From positions 1 through 64,000 of the forward strand of contig VYDH01000020.1 of NCBI GenBank assembly GCA_009843525.1: a stretch of DNA of 64,000 nt. The letters are read 5' to 3'. Of this stretch, positions 8,135 through 16,858 are shown piece after piece. Position numbers and translations under genes: made by a program. Within the stretch, counting starts at the first letter, position 1. The number at the start of each line of letters is the position of its first letter. The notes under the pieces are model-generated. The model ran no database searches. It worked only from the letters and a program-made list of their open reading frames with translations, and had not been told where the DNA came from. The DNA comes from Acidimicrobiales bacterium (lineage in GTDB: Bacteria > Actinomycetota > Acidimicrobiia > Acidimicrobiales > Poriferisodalaceae).

Positions 8135-8629
8135 TCAGATGATGAAGGGCAGGTTCGGCAGCGGCGAAGTGGAGTTCACCAGCTCCACCTTCTTGGCAGC
8201 CATGCGCAGGCCGTCGGATGTGCGCCGCAGGCGGTGCGTCGCTCGGCCTGCCCACAGGCGCAGATGGCCCGTGGCCTGCACAGCGTGCTCGTAGAGCACG
8301 AAGTTGCTGCCCACCTCGAACTCATCGCCCTCGGCGCTCAGGATCTCGATATTCGATACCACCCGGCGCATCGATGACGGCGGGTCCTGTGCGTGATGAA
8401 CGCCGGTGGCGAGCTGCCGGATACGGGTGCCCAGGCGGGCCCGGTTGTCGTTGATGTAGCTGACCCGGGTGCCGGGCTCGTAGTCACCCGGGCCGAACGG
8501 CACCCAGTAGTGCATATCGTCGGTGACCAGCGCTTCCCATTCGTCATAGCGGGACTCGTCCGCCAGCCGGGCTTCGAGATACACGAACGCCTCGATGTCG
8601 CGACGCGTTGGCTCGTCCAAGGTCGCCAT
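8135..8629 (-). CDS. Aromatic-ring-hydroxylating dioxygenase, beta subunit
   Basis: A 164-residue cone-shaped (NTF2/SnoaL-fold) small subunit of Rieske dioxygenases. Typical features are EAFVYLEARLADESRYDEWEAL at the N-terminus, the MHYWVPFGPGDY segment and RRVVSNIEI. The subunit has no metal and stabilises the alpha3beta3 hexamer. It lies 9 bases downstream of the alpha subunit gene on the same strand and must be co-transcribed with it. No ferredoxin or ferredoxin reductase gene accompanies the pair, so electrons must come from proteins encoded elsewhere. Confidence 0.85.
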   Translation of the reverse strand: MATLDEPTRRDIEAFVYLEARLADESRYDEWEALVTDDMHYWVPFGPGDYEPGTRVSYINDNRARLGTRIRQLATGVHHAQDPPSSMRRVVSNIEILSAEGDEFEVGSNFVLYEHAVQATGHLRLWAGRATHRLRRTSDGLRMAAKKVELVNSTSPLPNLPFII

Positions 8630-8638
8630 CGCAGTTGC

Positions 8639-9946
8639 TCAGACGCGGTTATGCCGGTCGCCCACCACGCCGGCCATGACGTCGCGGTAGTGGTGCCAGA
8701 AGCCGCGATTGGTGGTCTCATCGGTGATGTCGCTCCAGCGCTGGCCGTCTGCTGACTGCTCGCGCTCGAGGCCCCGGCTGAGATCCACCCAGCCGTCATC
8801 GCCGACAGCAGCACCTTCGAAGGCACGATGCATGCGTTCCGCGATCACCGCGTCGTCGGTCAGGAAGAACGATGCAGGCCCCATCGCCGCCTCCGACTGC
8901 AGCACGAGCCGCCGGTTGACGCTCTCGTCGGTGCCCTCGACCAGCAGGGGAGTGTGGTGGTGCACCGTCACGCCCGGCGAGACCGGCTCGATCCGGGCGA
9001 TGTTCATCTCGGCCAGGAACAGGTTCGGGAACACCAGCGCGTGCGGCGGCCCGTCCCACATGATCGTTTTGGCCTTCTCGGGGCCATAGGACCCCTCAAG
9101 GGCCTCGCAGTAGTCGGCGACCTTCTCGCGTGTGGTGCCGAGCCAGGCCAGCTCGGTGGTGTAGCTGCGGCGGAAGTCGAGTTCGACGTGGCCTCCGTCG
9201 TAGGCACGTGTGACCGACGCTGAGGCATCCTCGCCGGTCATGACGATCTCGTCGTAATAGGTATCGGGCACCGCACGAGCCATCGAGGCATGGGTGAGGT
9301 TGAGGTGGTATCCGTCGTTGTCGCTCTCGGGCCACATCTTCCAGTTCGAGTCGATGTGCTGGCCGATCCAGCCCGCAGAGAGGCGGACACTGCCGGTGGG
9401 CGACATATTCGACGTGCGATCGATGAGATCGGTGCCGCCTGCGCCAAGATGATCGCTGAGCGGTCCAGCAGCGCCGCTGCGGTTGGCGAAGACGAACCCC
9501 CGGTAGTCGTCGACTTGCCCGGGGCGGTCGAGCCCCAGGTCGGCGGTGTCTTTGTGGAAGCCCTTTGGTCCGGGCACGCCGAGCAGCGTGCCGTCAAGGT
9601 CGTAGGTCCAGCCGTGGTAAGCGCAGCGGAAGTTGCGGTGGTTGCCGTCGTTCTGCGGGCAGAGCGTGGTGCCGCGGTGCGCACAGCGGTTCGCGACGAC
9701 GCTGATCGCACCGTCACGGTTGCGCACCATAAGCACGGGCTCGGTGCCGAGGCGCCGCGAAACCCAATCGCCGACTTCGGGTACCTCGGACTCGTGGCCC
9801 ACGAAGACCCAGCCGTCGGTGTAGATGCGTTGCATCTCGTCGGCGAACACAGCGGGATCGGTGTAAAGGCTGCCGTGGATGCGGTCTTCCTGCACGAGGT
9901 GCTGGTAGTCGTTCGATGCTGGTGAGCTCTGCACGGTTAGTGCCAT
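8639..9946 (-). CDS. Aromatic-ring-hydroxylating dioxygenase, alpha subunit
   Basis: A 435-residue Rieske oxygenase large subunit. The N-terminal [2Fe-2S] domain carries CAHRGTTLC and CAYHGWTYDLDG (C-x-H and C-x2-H). The catalytic domain has the bridging Asp and mononuclear-iron ligands in NWKMWPESDNDGYHLNLTH. It would insert O2 into an aromatic or similar substrate to give a cis-diol or hydroxylated product. Start at the ATG with an AGGGGGA site 6 nt upstream is preferred over an ATG seven codons earlier that lacks one. A TAGCGT -10-like box lies at 9971-9976. Partner of the beta subunit directly downstream. Confidence 0.9.
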   Translation of the reverse strand: MALTVQSSPASNDYQHLVQEDRIHGSLYTDPAVFADEMQRIYTDGWVFVGHESEVPEVGDWVSRRLGTEPVLMVRNRDGAISVVANRCAHRGTTLCPQNDGNHRNFRCAYHGWTYDLDGTLLGVPGPKGFHKDTADLGLDRPGQVDDYRGFVFANRSGAAGPLSDHLGAGGTDLIDRTSNMSPTGSVRLSAGWIGQHIDSNWKMWPESDNDGYHLNLTHASMARAVPDTYYDEIVMTGEDASASVTRAYDGGHVELDFRRSYTTELAWLGTTREKVADYCEALEGSYGPEKAKTIMWDGPPHALVFPNLFLAEMNIARIEPVSPGVTVHHHTPLLVEGTDESVNRRLVLQSEAAMGPASFFLTDDAVIAERMHRAFEGAAVGDDGWVDLSRGLEREQSADGQRWSDITDETTNRGFWHHYRDVMAGVVGDRHNRV

Positions 9947-10042
9947 CGATGTCCCCCTCGGTGTCATCGAACGCTAGGCGCTCGTGCCCGGTGGCCGCTG
10001 ATACCGGCCAGATCCCGGGCTTCGGGCTGCTGTTGATCGTCG

Positions 10043-10879
10043 TTAGATCCCGGGCGTCCGGTAGCCGTCACGCCGCCACAGGATCGGGAAGTGGTTTTCG
10101 TCCATCTCGTCGTCGGCGAGCCGGGCATAGCGAGAGTAGATGGGCCCATTGCCCTCGCCGAAGCCGGTTCGGTCGAACTGGGCTTCGCTGGAGGCGCAGT
10201 GCAGCACGAGCGCCCGCCGGTGCCGATCGGACTCATTCGGCCCCGACCCGTGCCACGCCCAACCGTGATGGAACGATCCGCCCCCGGCGGGAACCTCCAC
10301 CGGCGCAATGTCGAGTTCCGCACTGTTGGCGCCGGCGGCTGCGGTGACGGTGGCCCGGTAGTCCTCCGGCGCATGGAATTCGCCCATCTGGTCGCCGCCG
10401 GTCGGCCAACGGTGCGATCCCCGTGCCATCTCCATGGTGCCGCCGCCGGCCACCGTGTCGTCGAGTGCGATCCAGCACGAGAACATCTCGGTCGGCCTGT
10501 ACCAGGCCAGGTAGGCGTTGTCTCGATGGAAGCCGACAGAGCGTGCGCCCGGGGGCTTCCACAGCACGTTGTCCTGGATGATGCGGGCGCCAGTCCAGCC
10601 AGCCAGCGTGGCCACGGCCTCGCCCAGGCGGGCGTCGAGCACCGTCGAGGCGATCAGCCGGTCGGCCTTCCAACCGTTGCAGATCTGTCTGGTGAGCGTC
10701 GGATCGTCGCGGCCCGAGAGCCAGTTGACCTCGTCTGGAGAGATGCCGGTCTCAAAGTCGCCGCAGAACAGCCGCTCGAACCGCTCCCTGAGCGGCTCGA
10801 TCAGCTCAGGATCGATCAGCGAATCAACCGTGACGAAGCCATCTGTATCGAACGACGCCACGTCCCCGGCCGTGAGCAT
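10043..10879 (-). CDS. Phytanoyl-CoA dioxygenase (PhyH) family 2-oxoglutarate/Fe(II) oxygenase
   Basis: A 278-residue double-stranded beta-helix oxygenase. The iron ligands are visible as VGFHRDNAYL (H-x-D) and the distal His in HGWAWHGSGPN; the C-terminal RRALVLHC Arg would bind 2-oxoglutarate. Members hydroxylate phytanoyl-CoA, ectoine precursors, phosphonates and many secondary metabolites, so the substrate is open. The start ATG has no ribosome binding site but a TAGCGT box ends 6 nt before it, which suggests a leaderless mRNA. It is upstream of the Rieske alpha gene on the same strand with a separate promoter. Confidence 0.85.
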   Translation of the reverse strand: MLTAGDVASFDTDGFVTVDSLIDPELIEPLRERFERLFCGDFETGISPDEVNWLSGRDDPTLTRQICNGWKADRLIASTVLDARLGEAVATLAGWTGARIIQDNVLWKPPGARSVGFHRDNAYLAWYRPTEMFSCWIALDDTVAGGGTMEMARGSHRWPTGGDQMGEFHAPEDYRATVTAAAGANSAELDIAPVEVPAGGGSFHHGWAWHGSGPNESDRHRRALVLHCASSEAQFDRTGFGEGNGPIYSRYARLADDEMDENHFPILWRRDGYRTPGI

Positions 10880-10885
10880 GGCCTC

Positions 10886-10891
10886 ACGCTA
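10886..10891 (-). promoter_or_regulatory. Candidate -10 box for leaderless PhyH-family gene
   Basis: TAGCGT on the minus strand, 6 nt before the ATG at 10879. Confidence 0.5.
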
Positions 10892-11000
10892 GTTCTGCAG
10901 GCCCTTCACGCCGGATGGCCCGCTTCCACCGCACAACCGGACACCCTCAGCGCCCGGTTCCCGCCTGGGGTCGGCCGGCAATCCTCACGAGCGCCGCGGT

Positions 11001-11006
11001 TACCCT
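11001..11006 (+). promoter_or_regulatory. Candidate -10 box for leaderless nitroreductase gene
   Basis: TACCCT, 8 nt before the ATG at 11015, which has no Shine-Dalgarno sequence. Confidence 0.35.
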
Positions 11007-11014
11007 CGCCGCAG

Positions 11015-11917
11015 ATGGATGAGCCGATATTCGCACCGGGCACGCCTGATTACCAGGCGATCGTCGATCACGCGTTGATGACCACCCGGGGCGTGCGTCA
11101 ACGCCTCGATTTTGACCGGGAGGTCGACGACCAGATCATCCTCGACTGCATCGATGTGGCCGAGCAGGCACCGACCGGAGGCAACAACGGCAGCCGTCGC
11201 TGGATGATCATCCGCGATCAGCAGACCAAGGACCGGATGGCCGAGCTCTACCTGTCGGCCGGCGTCGACTGGGTCATCGAGACTGCCAAGCGTCTGGAGG
11301 GCAGCGGCCACCAGAACGAACGGCTGATGGCGGGCGCCCGTCATCTCGGCGAGAACATCGCCAGGACGCCCGCGCTCGTCATCCCCACCATTCTCGGGCG
11401 CCATGACGGCAGTGGACGACCGGGGCTGTTCGATTCGGTGATCCAATCGGCGTGGAGCTTCATGGTTGCGCTCCGGAGCCGAGGTTTAGGAACCGTCTGG
11501 ACCACGATGTACCTCAACGAGGCGCCGGCGGTCGCCGAACTGCTGGAGCTGCCAGACCACGTGACCCAGATCTGCCTCTTCCCGGTGGCCTACACGATCG
11601 GCACCGACTTCACGCCGACGTCACGGCGTTACCCGGCCGCCGATATCGCCTACTTCGATCGCTATGGCCGGACCAAATCGCAGAGCGGTCCAGGCGTCGT
11701 CGATGAGATCGATCTCAAGGCCAAGCCCGAAGCGGTGCGGGCCGCCATCGAGTCGCTCGACGTGCCTGCGGACGCCTGGCGCTTCGATCTCGAGCAGGTA
11801 CCCGGGGGAAGCCGGGTGCGCCTGCACGCGCCGGTCGGTCCCAGCGACGACTCATCGACGGTGCTGGCCGAGGTGCGACGCACGCTGGACACGCTGTCAG
11901 AACGGCTCAAGAGCTAG
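11015..11917 (+). CDS. Nitroreductase family protein with C-terminal extension
   Basis: A 300-residue FMN-dependent nitroreductase-fold protein. The N-terminal part has the family pattern ALMTTRGVRQRLDF, AEQAPTGGNNGSRRWMII for FMN binding and RSRGLGTVWTTMYLNEA (about residues 10-215). About 80 extra residues follow (from ATKAKPEAV-like EIDLKAKPEAVRA onward) that are not part of the usual fold and look like a small alpha/beta domain. Such flavoproteins reduce nitro groups, quinones or enones, or dehalogenate. A frame extends far upstream but the ATG at 11015, directly before the conserved domain, is preferred. Convergent with the acyl-CoA dehydrogenase gene, separated by hairpins. Confidence 0.75.
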   Translation: MDEPIFAPGTPDYQAIVDHALMTTRGVRQRLDFDREVDDQIILDCIDVAEQAPTGGNNGSRRWMIIRDQQTKDRMAELYLSAGVDWVIETAKRLEGSGHQNERLMAGARHLGENIARTPALVIPTILGRHDGSGRPGLFDSVIQSAWSFMVALRSRGLGTVWTTMYLNEAPAVAELLELPDHVTQICLFPVAYTIGTDFTPTSRRYPAADIAYFDRYGRTKSQSGPGVVDEIDLKAKPEAVRAAIESLDVPADAWRFDLEQVPGGSRVRLHAPVGPSDDSSTVLAEVRRTLDTLSERLKS

Positions 11918-11941
11918 CCCAACCTGCTGTGTCTGATGTTC

Positions 11942-11998
11942 CGGATGGCTTACGCCATCCGCCGTATCTGATGTTCAGGATGTCCTAGGACATCCTGA
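11942..11998. terminator. Tandem hairpins between convergent genes
   Basis: Two structures lie between the nitroreductase and acyl-CoA dehydrogenase genes. An 8-bp stem with a TTAC loop occupies 11942-11961. A perfect 24-bp palindrome occupies 11975-11998 and overlaps the stop codon of the dehydrogenase. Each is preceded by the same CTGATGTTC word. Neither has a long T tract, but the placement suits a bidirectional terminator. Confidence 0.55.
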
Positions 11999-13223
11999 AA
12001 TCGGGATCGTGGCGGCGGAGTTCGCGGCGGGCGATGGTCATCTTGTGGACCTCGTCGGGGCCGTCAGCGATCCGCAGCGTCCGCATCTGGGCGTACATCT
12101 CGGCCAGCGGGAAGAACTGGGTGACACCGCCGGCGCCGTGCACCTGGATGGCCCGATCGATGATCTTCAGCGCCATGTTGGGCACCACCACCTTGATGCC
12201 GGAGATCTCCTGCGCGGCGGCCTTGTTGCCGATGGTGTCCATCAGATGTGCCACATGCAGCACGTACTCGCGGGCCTGGTCGATCTCGATGCGTGCTTCG
12301 GCGATCCAGTCCTGGATGAGGCCTTGCTGGGCAACCGACTTGCCGAAGGTGTGGCGTTCGAGCGCCCGCTTGCACATGTGCTCCAGCGCCCGTTCGGCCA
12401 CGCCGATCGAACGCATGCAGTGGTGGATGCGTCCGGGGCCCAGCCGGGCCTGGCTGATGGCGAAGCCCTCGCCCTCGCCTCCCAGGATGTGGTCCTCGGG
12501 CACCCTCACGTTCTCGTACACCAACTCGGGGTGACCGCCCCGGTGGTGGTAGCCGAACACCAGCGGGTCGCGTTCCACCGTGATGCCCTCGGCGTCGCGT
12601 GGCACCACGATCATCGACTGCTGGCGATGGCGCGGCCCGTCCGGGTCGTTCTTGCCCATCACAATGAGCACTTTGCACTCGGGCCGCAGCGCGTTCGAGG
12701 AGAACCACTTGCGACCGTTCAGCACGTACTCGTCGCCGTCCTTGTCGATCCGCAGGCGGATGTTGGAGGCATCAGAGCTGGCCACTTCGGGCTCGGTCAT
12801 CGAGAAGGTCGAGCGGAATTCCCCCTCCAGCAGCGGTGCCAGGTACTGCTGCTTGACCCGCTCGGAGCCGTACAGGTTCAGAATCTCCATGTTGCCGGTG
12901 TCAGGCGCCGCGCAGTTCAGCGCCTCGGAGCTGAACGACACCTTGCCGAGCTCTTCGGAGATCGGCGAGTAGTCCAGGTTGGACAGCTTCGTGCCCGGCG
13001 CCTGCGGGTCGAGGTGGGGGATGAACAGGTTCCACAGGCCGCGCTCGCGCGCGGCCGCCTTGAGCTTCTCCATGATTGCCGGGGTGGCGTGCACTTGCCC
13101 GGCGGCTACGAGCTCTTCGTACTGCTCGTTGTACTCCTCCTCGTTGGGGTAGATGTGGTCGTCCATGAACGACTTCACGGCCTCCTGCATCTCGAGGCCC
13201 TTGTCGGTGTAGGCGTGCGCCAT
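11985..13223 (-). CDS. Acyl-CoA dehydrogenase family protein
   Basis: A 412-residue FAD-dependent acyl-CoA dehydrogenase of the ACAD10/11-like branch. The segments FSMTEPEVASSDASN (substrate/FAD loop), GRKWFSSNA, RLGPGRIHHCMRSIGVAERALEHM, RHTFGKSVAQQGLIQDWIAE and VHGAGGVTQFFPLAEMYAQMRTLRIADGPDEVH all match. It would introduce the alpha,beta double bond in an acyl-CoA thioester and pass electrons to ETF. Start ATG has GGGAG 8 nt upstream. Its stop lies inside the 24-bp palindrome shared with the convergent nitroreductase gene. Confidence 0.9.
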   Translation of the reverse strand: MAHAYTDKGLEMQEAVKSFMDDHIYPNEEEYNEQYEELVAAGQVHATPAIMEKLKAAARERGLWNLFIPHLDPQAPGTKLSNLDYSPISEELGKVSFSSEALNCAAPDTGNMEILNLYGSERVKQQYLAPLLEGEFRSTFSMTEPEVASSDASNIRLRIDKDGDEYVLNGRKWFSSNALRPECKVLIVMGKNDPDGPRHRQQSMIVVPRDAEGITVERDPLVFGYHHRGGHPELVYENVRVPEDHILGGEGEGFAISQARLGPGRIHHCMRSIGVAERALEHMCKRALERHTFGKSVAQQGLIQDWIAEARIEIDQAREYVLHVAHLMDTIGNKAAAQEISGIKVVVPNMALKIIDRAIQVHGAGGVTQFFPLAEMYAQMRTLRIADGPDEVHKMTIARRELRRHDPDFRMS

Positions 13224-13367
13224 GTCGGTGCTCCCGTTTCGTCGGTGAGGTGGGGCGAGGTTGGCGCCGAGCCGTACAGCGCCTGTGCGCCCCGAAAGCT
13301 AGCCCGTGGACGTGCGATGTTTCAGAGCCGCGGCAGGTGGCGGCCCTTGCCGCCGATCACTGCCGGC

Positions 13368-14159
13368 TCAGACGTGTGTGCCGACCCCGCCGTCGATCGT
13401 CAGGCAGGTGCCATTGATGTAGTTGGCGGCGCTCGACGCCAGGAAGACCACGCCGGCTGCGACCTCCTCCGCCGTGCCGTAACGCCCCTGGGGCACGCCG
13501 GTGGAGTTGCGGGCGAAGATCGCCTCGGCGTCGGTGTTGTTCGCCTCTGCTATCTCGGCTGCCGCCCGTTCCCACATGTCGGTGCGGATGAGCCCGGGGA
13601 TGACCGTGTTGGTGAGCACGTTGTCGGCGCCGTACTTGCCGGCCAGCGCCTTGGCGGTGGCCACCATGGCGGCCTTGGTGGCGGCGTAGTCGATGAGCGC
13701 TGCGTTGGGGGAGAAGGCGGCGCCAGTGGCGATCATGACGACCCGACCCCACTTCTGCTTGCGCATGTGCGGCAGGCAGAACCGCGTGCAGCGCACGGCC
13801 GACATGAGATTGAGCTGGTGCAGGTCGGTCCAGTCGTCGTCGGACATGTACAGGAAGTTCCGCGACGGCGAGGCGCCCACGTTGTTGACGAGGATGTCGG
13901 CAGGTCCCACATCGGCCGTGGCCGCCTCCAGGAATGCCTGCGTGGCGTCGGCATCGGACATGTCCGCGGTGTAGCCACGCACCGAGCCGGAACCCGACGG
14001 CGGCGAGTATGCAGCCAGGGCGTCCACTGCGTCGGCGCCACGGGCGCAGAACGCCACGGCGGCGCCGTGGTCAGCGAGCAGCGTGACCGATGCCTCGCCG
14101 ATGCCCTTGCTGGCGCCGGTGACCACTGCCGTACGTCCGGTCAGGTCCAAATCGAGCAT
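13368..14159 (-). CDS. Short-chain dehydrogenase/reductase
   Basis: A 263-residue classical SDR. It has the TGASKGIG cofactor motif near residue 14, NNVG (about 92), and the YAATK catalytic Tyr-Lys pair. At the position of the usual catalytic Ser, 13 residues before the Tyr, the sequence reads MIATGAAF, giving Thr instead; this can still support catalysis but is uncommon. The C-terminus INGTCLTIDGGVGTHV is typical. Start ATG with GGGAG upstream; a longer upstream frame overlaps the next gene and is not supported. It sits 46 bases downstream of an SsuD-like gene on the same strand. Confidence 0.85.
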   Translation of the reverse strand: MLDLDLTGRTAVVTGASKGIGEASVTLLADHGAAVAFCARGADAVDALAAYSPPSGSGSVRGYTADMSDADATQAFLEAATADVGPADILVNNVGASPSRNFLYMSDDDWTDLHQLNLMSAVRCTRFCLPHMRKQKWGRVVMIATGAAFSPNAALIDYAATKAAMVATAKALAGKYGADNVLTNTVIPGLIRTDMWERAAAEIAEANNTDAEAIFARNSTGVPQGRYGTAEEVAAGVVFLASSAANYINGTCLTIDGGVGTHV

Positions 14160-14205
14160 GGTTTTCTCCCATCGGTGACATCGCCGGCGAGGGCAATGCA
14201 GTGTG

Positions 14206-15378
14206 TCAGTCGGCAGCGGCCAGGGCAGTCTCGCTGGTGATGTCAGCGTCTTCGGTGCGGATCGAAGACGCATCGAGCTCGGCCGCGCCCTGCTTGATCC
14301 GGGGGATGAGCTCGTGGCCGAAGTCGACGGCGTCGTTGAAGGGGTCGAAGCCCCGGATCAGCACGTAGCCCACATCGCTCACACCGCCGCTCGCTGGTAT
14401 TCCGAGCCGGTAGTAGCGCAGGATCGCATCGGCCACCTGTTCCGGTGTCCCGACGAGGCACGAGGTGTTGCCGGGAGCACCTGTGGCCTCGGCGATCTTG
14501 AGCCAGAGCCGCTCGTCGTGCACATCACTGGTTGCGGCATAACCCAGCATCCGCTCGCCGCCATGGTCGTACGGCTTGCCCCGGTGACTGCCCGCCACGG
14601 TGAGCTTGTCGGTGCCGGCAGCCTCGATGCCCTCCAATATCCGATGGGCCCGGTCCCACGCCTCGCCTTCGGTGTCGCCGAGGATGGGCCGCACGCTGAT
14701 CGAGAACCGCGGCGTGCGTCCGTGCGCAGCGGCCCGGCGGCGGAAGTCGTCGAACCGTTCGGCCACAGCGGCACGTGGCTCCGCGTAGATGGCGTACACG
14801 TCGCAGCGCTGTGCGCCCATTTCCAGCGCTTCCTCGCTGGAACCCCCGAAGAAGATCGGCGGCGACGGCTGCTGCACCGGCTGCACGTCGGCACGCACGT
14901 TGCTGAATCGGTAGTACGGCCCGTCGTGGTCGAATGGCTCGGTTGACGTCCACGTGCGGCGCATCACGTCGATGTACTCGCCGGCACGGGCGTAGCGCTC
15001 GGCCTTCGGCAGGTAGTCGCCGTCACGCTGATTGTCCTTGTCGCTTGCCCCGGCGATGATGTGCAATGCGAAGCGCCCGCCGCTGAGCTGGTCGAACGTG
15101 GCCGCTTTGCGCGCTGCCAGTGTGGGCGCGACGAAACCCGGACGATGCGCGACCAAGTAGCCGAGACGTTCGGTGACCGAGGCCGCGTGGGTAGCCACCG
15201 ACCATCCGTCGGCCGAAGTGGAGGTGTAGCCCACCAGCACCAGGTCGAAGCCGGCCTCGTCGTGCGCACGGCTGAAGTCCTCGAGGAACTGGCGGGACAG
15301 CCCGCCCTCGATGACGTGCACGGTCGAGTCGTCCTTGGGCGGCGATACGCCGATCATCCCGATGACGTCGAGCGGCAC
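14206..15378 (-). CDS. SsuD-like luciferase-family monooxygenase
   Basis: A 390-residue member of the LLM superfamily closest in pattern to FMNH2-dependent alkanesulfonate monooxygenase. Landmarks are GYTSTSADGWSVATHAASVTERLGYLVAHRPG, DQLSGGRFALHIIAGASDKDNQRDGDYL (residues about 97-125) and PPIFFGGSSEEALEMGAQRCDVYAIYAEP. SsuD releases sulfite from alkanesulfonates, but relatives act on other substrates and no ssuE, ssuA, ssuB or ssuC is nearby. The GTG start has no ribosome binding site but a TACCGT box ends 6 nt upstream, suggesting leaderless transcription. Divergent from the P450 gene. Confidence 0.8.
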   Translation of the reverse strand: MPLDVIGMIGVSPPKDDSTVHVIEGGLSRQFLEDFSRAHDEAGFDLVLVGYTSTSADGWSVATHAASVTERLGYLVAHRPGFVAPTLAARKAATFDQLSGGRFALHIIAGASDKDNQRDGDYLPKAERYARAGEYIDVMRRTWTSTEPFDHDGPYYRFSNVRADVQPVQQPSPPIFFGGSSEEALEMGAQRCDVYAIYAEPRAAVAERFDDFRRRAAAHGRTPRFSISVRPILGDTEGEAWDRAHRILEGIEAAGTDKLTVAGSHRGKPYDHGGERMLGYAATSDVHDERLWLKIAEATGAPGNTSCLVGTPEQVADAILRYYRLGIPASGGVSDVGYVLIRGFDPFNDAVDFGHELIPRIKQGAAELDASSIRTEDADITSETALAAAD

Positions 15379-15617
15379 GTCACCACGGTACGCGCCGTGT
15401 CGAATCGACGCAGCGGCCCTGCGTCATGCTGAACCGACGCAGCAGTCGCGCGTCGTGCCGAGCGCACGGAGAATCTGTGCGCCGTGCCCGTCGCCCGGGA
15501 ACTCCGGCGCAGCGATCCACGGGCGGAATACCATCGACACCTGTGCGGATAGCTCGCAGCGTCCGTGCGTACCGTCACGATTCCGCGACGGCTGCCGGGA
15601 GTGGAGCGCCGACCGAC
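15379..15617. promoter_or_regulatory. Divergent promoter region (SsuD-like / P450)
   Basis: A 239-base intergenic region between divergent genes. The minus-strand TACCGT at 15385-15390 lies 6 nt before the GTG of the SsuD-like gene. The plus-strand TACCGT at 15570-15575 is a candidate -10 box for the P450 gene, about 35-40 nt upstream of its start. No clear operator repeat was found. Confidence 0.4.
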
Positions 15618-16838
15618 ATGTCAGAACGACCACCTGTCACCGACTGGGCAACAGACTTTGACCATCTCAGCGAGGAGTGGGCCGCGCAGGGACCTGAGAT
15701 CCTGGCCGACCTGCGAGAGCGCTGCCCGGTGGCCCAGACCGAGCGTTTCTACGGCGCGTACCTGGTGACCCGTCACGACGACATCGTCGAGACCGCCCGT
15801 GCCACCGACACCTTCTCGAATTGCATCACCGCGGTCAACACCAATCACCCGGACAACATCAAGCTGGATCTGTCTCCGATCACGCTGGATCCGCCCGAGC
15901 ACGGCCCGGTGCGCCGGCCGCTGCTCCCGTCGTTCAGCCCGAAGGCCACCGATGAGCTGGAGCCGACAGTCGTCGCCATGGCCGAGCGCCTGCTCGATGA
16001 CATGGGCGATCGCAAGCTGGTGGATGGCGCTCTCGACTTCGCGCAGTTGTTGCCTGTCGAAGTCATGGGCCACCTGTTCGGCGTCTCAGCCGAGATGGGC
16101 CCGAGGTTCCGGCAATGGGTGGACGGGATGCTCAAAGAGGGCCAGATCGACCTGGACATCGCCCGCAAGGCTTCCAGCGAGGTTCAGGAGTTCTTCGCCA
16201 GTCAGCTGGCGGATCGTGAGGCGATGGGCGACGGCGCGCCTGACGATCTCGTGACGATGGTGCTGAATGCGGAAGCTGAGATGCCCGACGGCAGCACACG
16301 CCCGTTCGGACGCAAGGAACGCATCGGTGCGCTATTCGTGCTGATGCTCGGTGGCATCGACACGACGTGGTCGACGCTGGGCTCGATGCTGTTTCACCTC
16401 GGATCCCACCCAGACGACCTCGAGCGGCTGGTGAACGAGCCTGAGCTGATGCCCACGGCCATCGAGGAGTTCCTGCGCTACTACAGCCCTGTCACGATTG
16501 CGCGGTACATCACCGAGGATGCCGACATCGCGGGCTGCCCCGTGTCGGGCGGCCGCCGTGTGCTGCTGTCGTACCCGTCGGCGAATCGCGACCCGGATTA
16601 CTTCGAGAATCCCGACGAGTTGATCCTGGACCGCCAGAACAACCGGCATATGGCGTTCGGGGTGGGGGTGCACCGGTGCCTGGGCTCGAACCTGGCGCGG
16701 ATGGAGCTGCGAGTGGGGCTCACCGCCTGGCTGGAGCGCTACCCGAACTTCGAGCTCGCCGTCGAGCCCGACGAGGTGAAGTGGTCGGTGGGCCCGATAC
16801 GCGGTCCCCGCAGCGTGCCCATCCGCATCCTGAGCTGA
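15618..16838 (+). CDS. Cytochrome P450
   Basis: A 406-residue soluble bacterial P450. The heme-binding loop FGVGVHRCLGSNLARMEL places the thiolate ligand at Cys354. The I-helix oxygen-activation motif is LMLGGIDTTWS, and the ExxR motif is EEFLRYY. The ATG at 15618 gives the usual N-terminus; a GGAG lies 11 nt upstream. Such class I enzymes need ferredoxin and reductase partners, none of which is nearby. It is followed 20 bases downstream by an F420/FMN luciferase-like gene and heads a plus-strand run that reaches the sterol-reductase-like gene, so an isoprenoid or steroid substrate is conceivable but not shown. Confidence 0.9.
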   Translation: MSERPPVTDWATDFDHLSEEWAAQGPEILADLRERCPVAQTERFYGAYLVTRHDDIVETARATDTFSNCITAVNTNHPDNIKLDLSPITLDPPEHGPVRRPLLPSFSPKATDELEPTVVAMAERLLDDMGDRKLVDGALDFAQLLPVEVMGHLFGVSAEMGPRFRQWVDGMLKEGQIDLDIARKASSEVQEFFASQLADREAMGDGAPDDLVTMVLNAEAEMPDGSTRPFGRKERIGALFVLMLGGIDTTWSTLGSMLFHLGSHPDDLERLVNEPELMPTAIEEFLRYYSPVTIARYITEDADIAGCPVSGGRRVLLSYPSANRDPDYFENPDELILDRQNNRHMAFGVGVHRCLGSNLARMELRVGLTAWLERYPNFELAVEPDEVKWSVGPIRGPRSVPIRILS

Positions 16839-16858
16839 GCCGGCGAAGCAACGAGCCC

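Noticed and set aside
12009-14240. A 743-codon plus-strand open frame
   Set aside because: It lies antisense to well-supported acyl-CoA dehydrogenase and SDR genes and has a Val/His/Gly-rich composition typical of shadows at high GC.
14206-15378. A sulfonate-utilisation (ssu) operon around the SsuD-like gene
   Set aside because: No flavin reductase or ABC transporter genes are next to it; only the enzyme family is supported.
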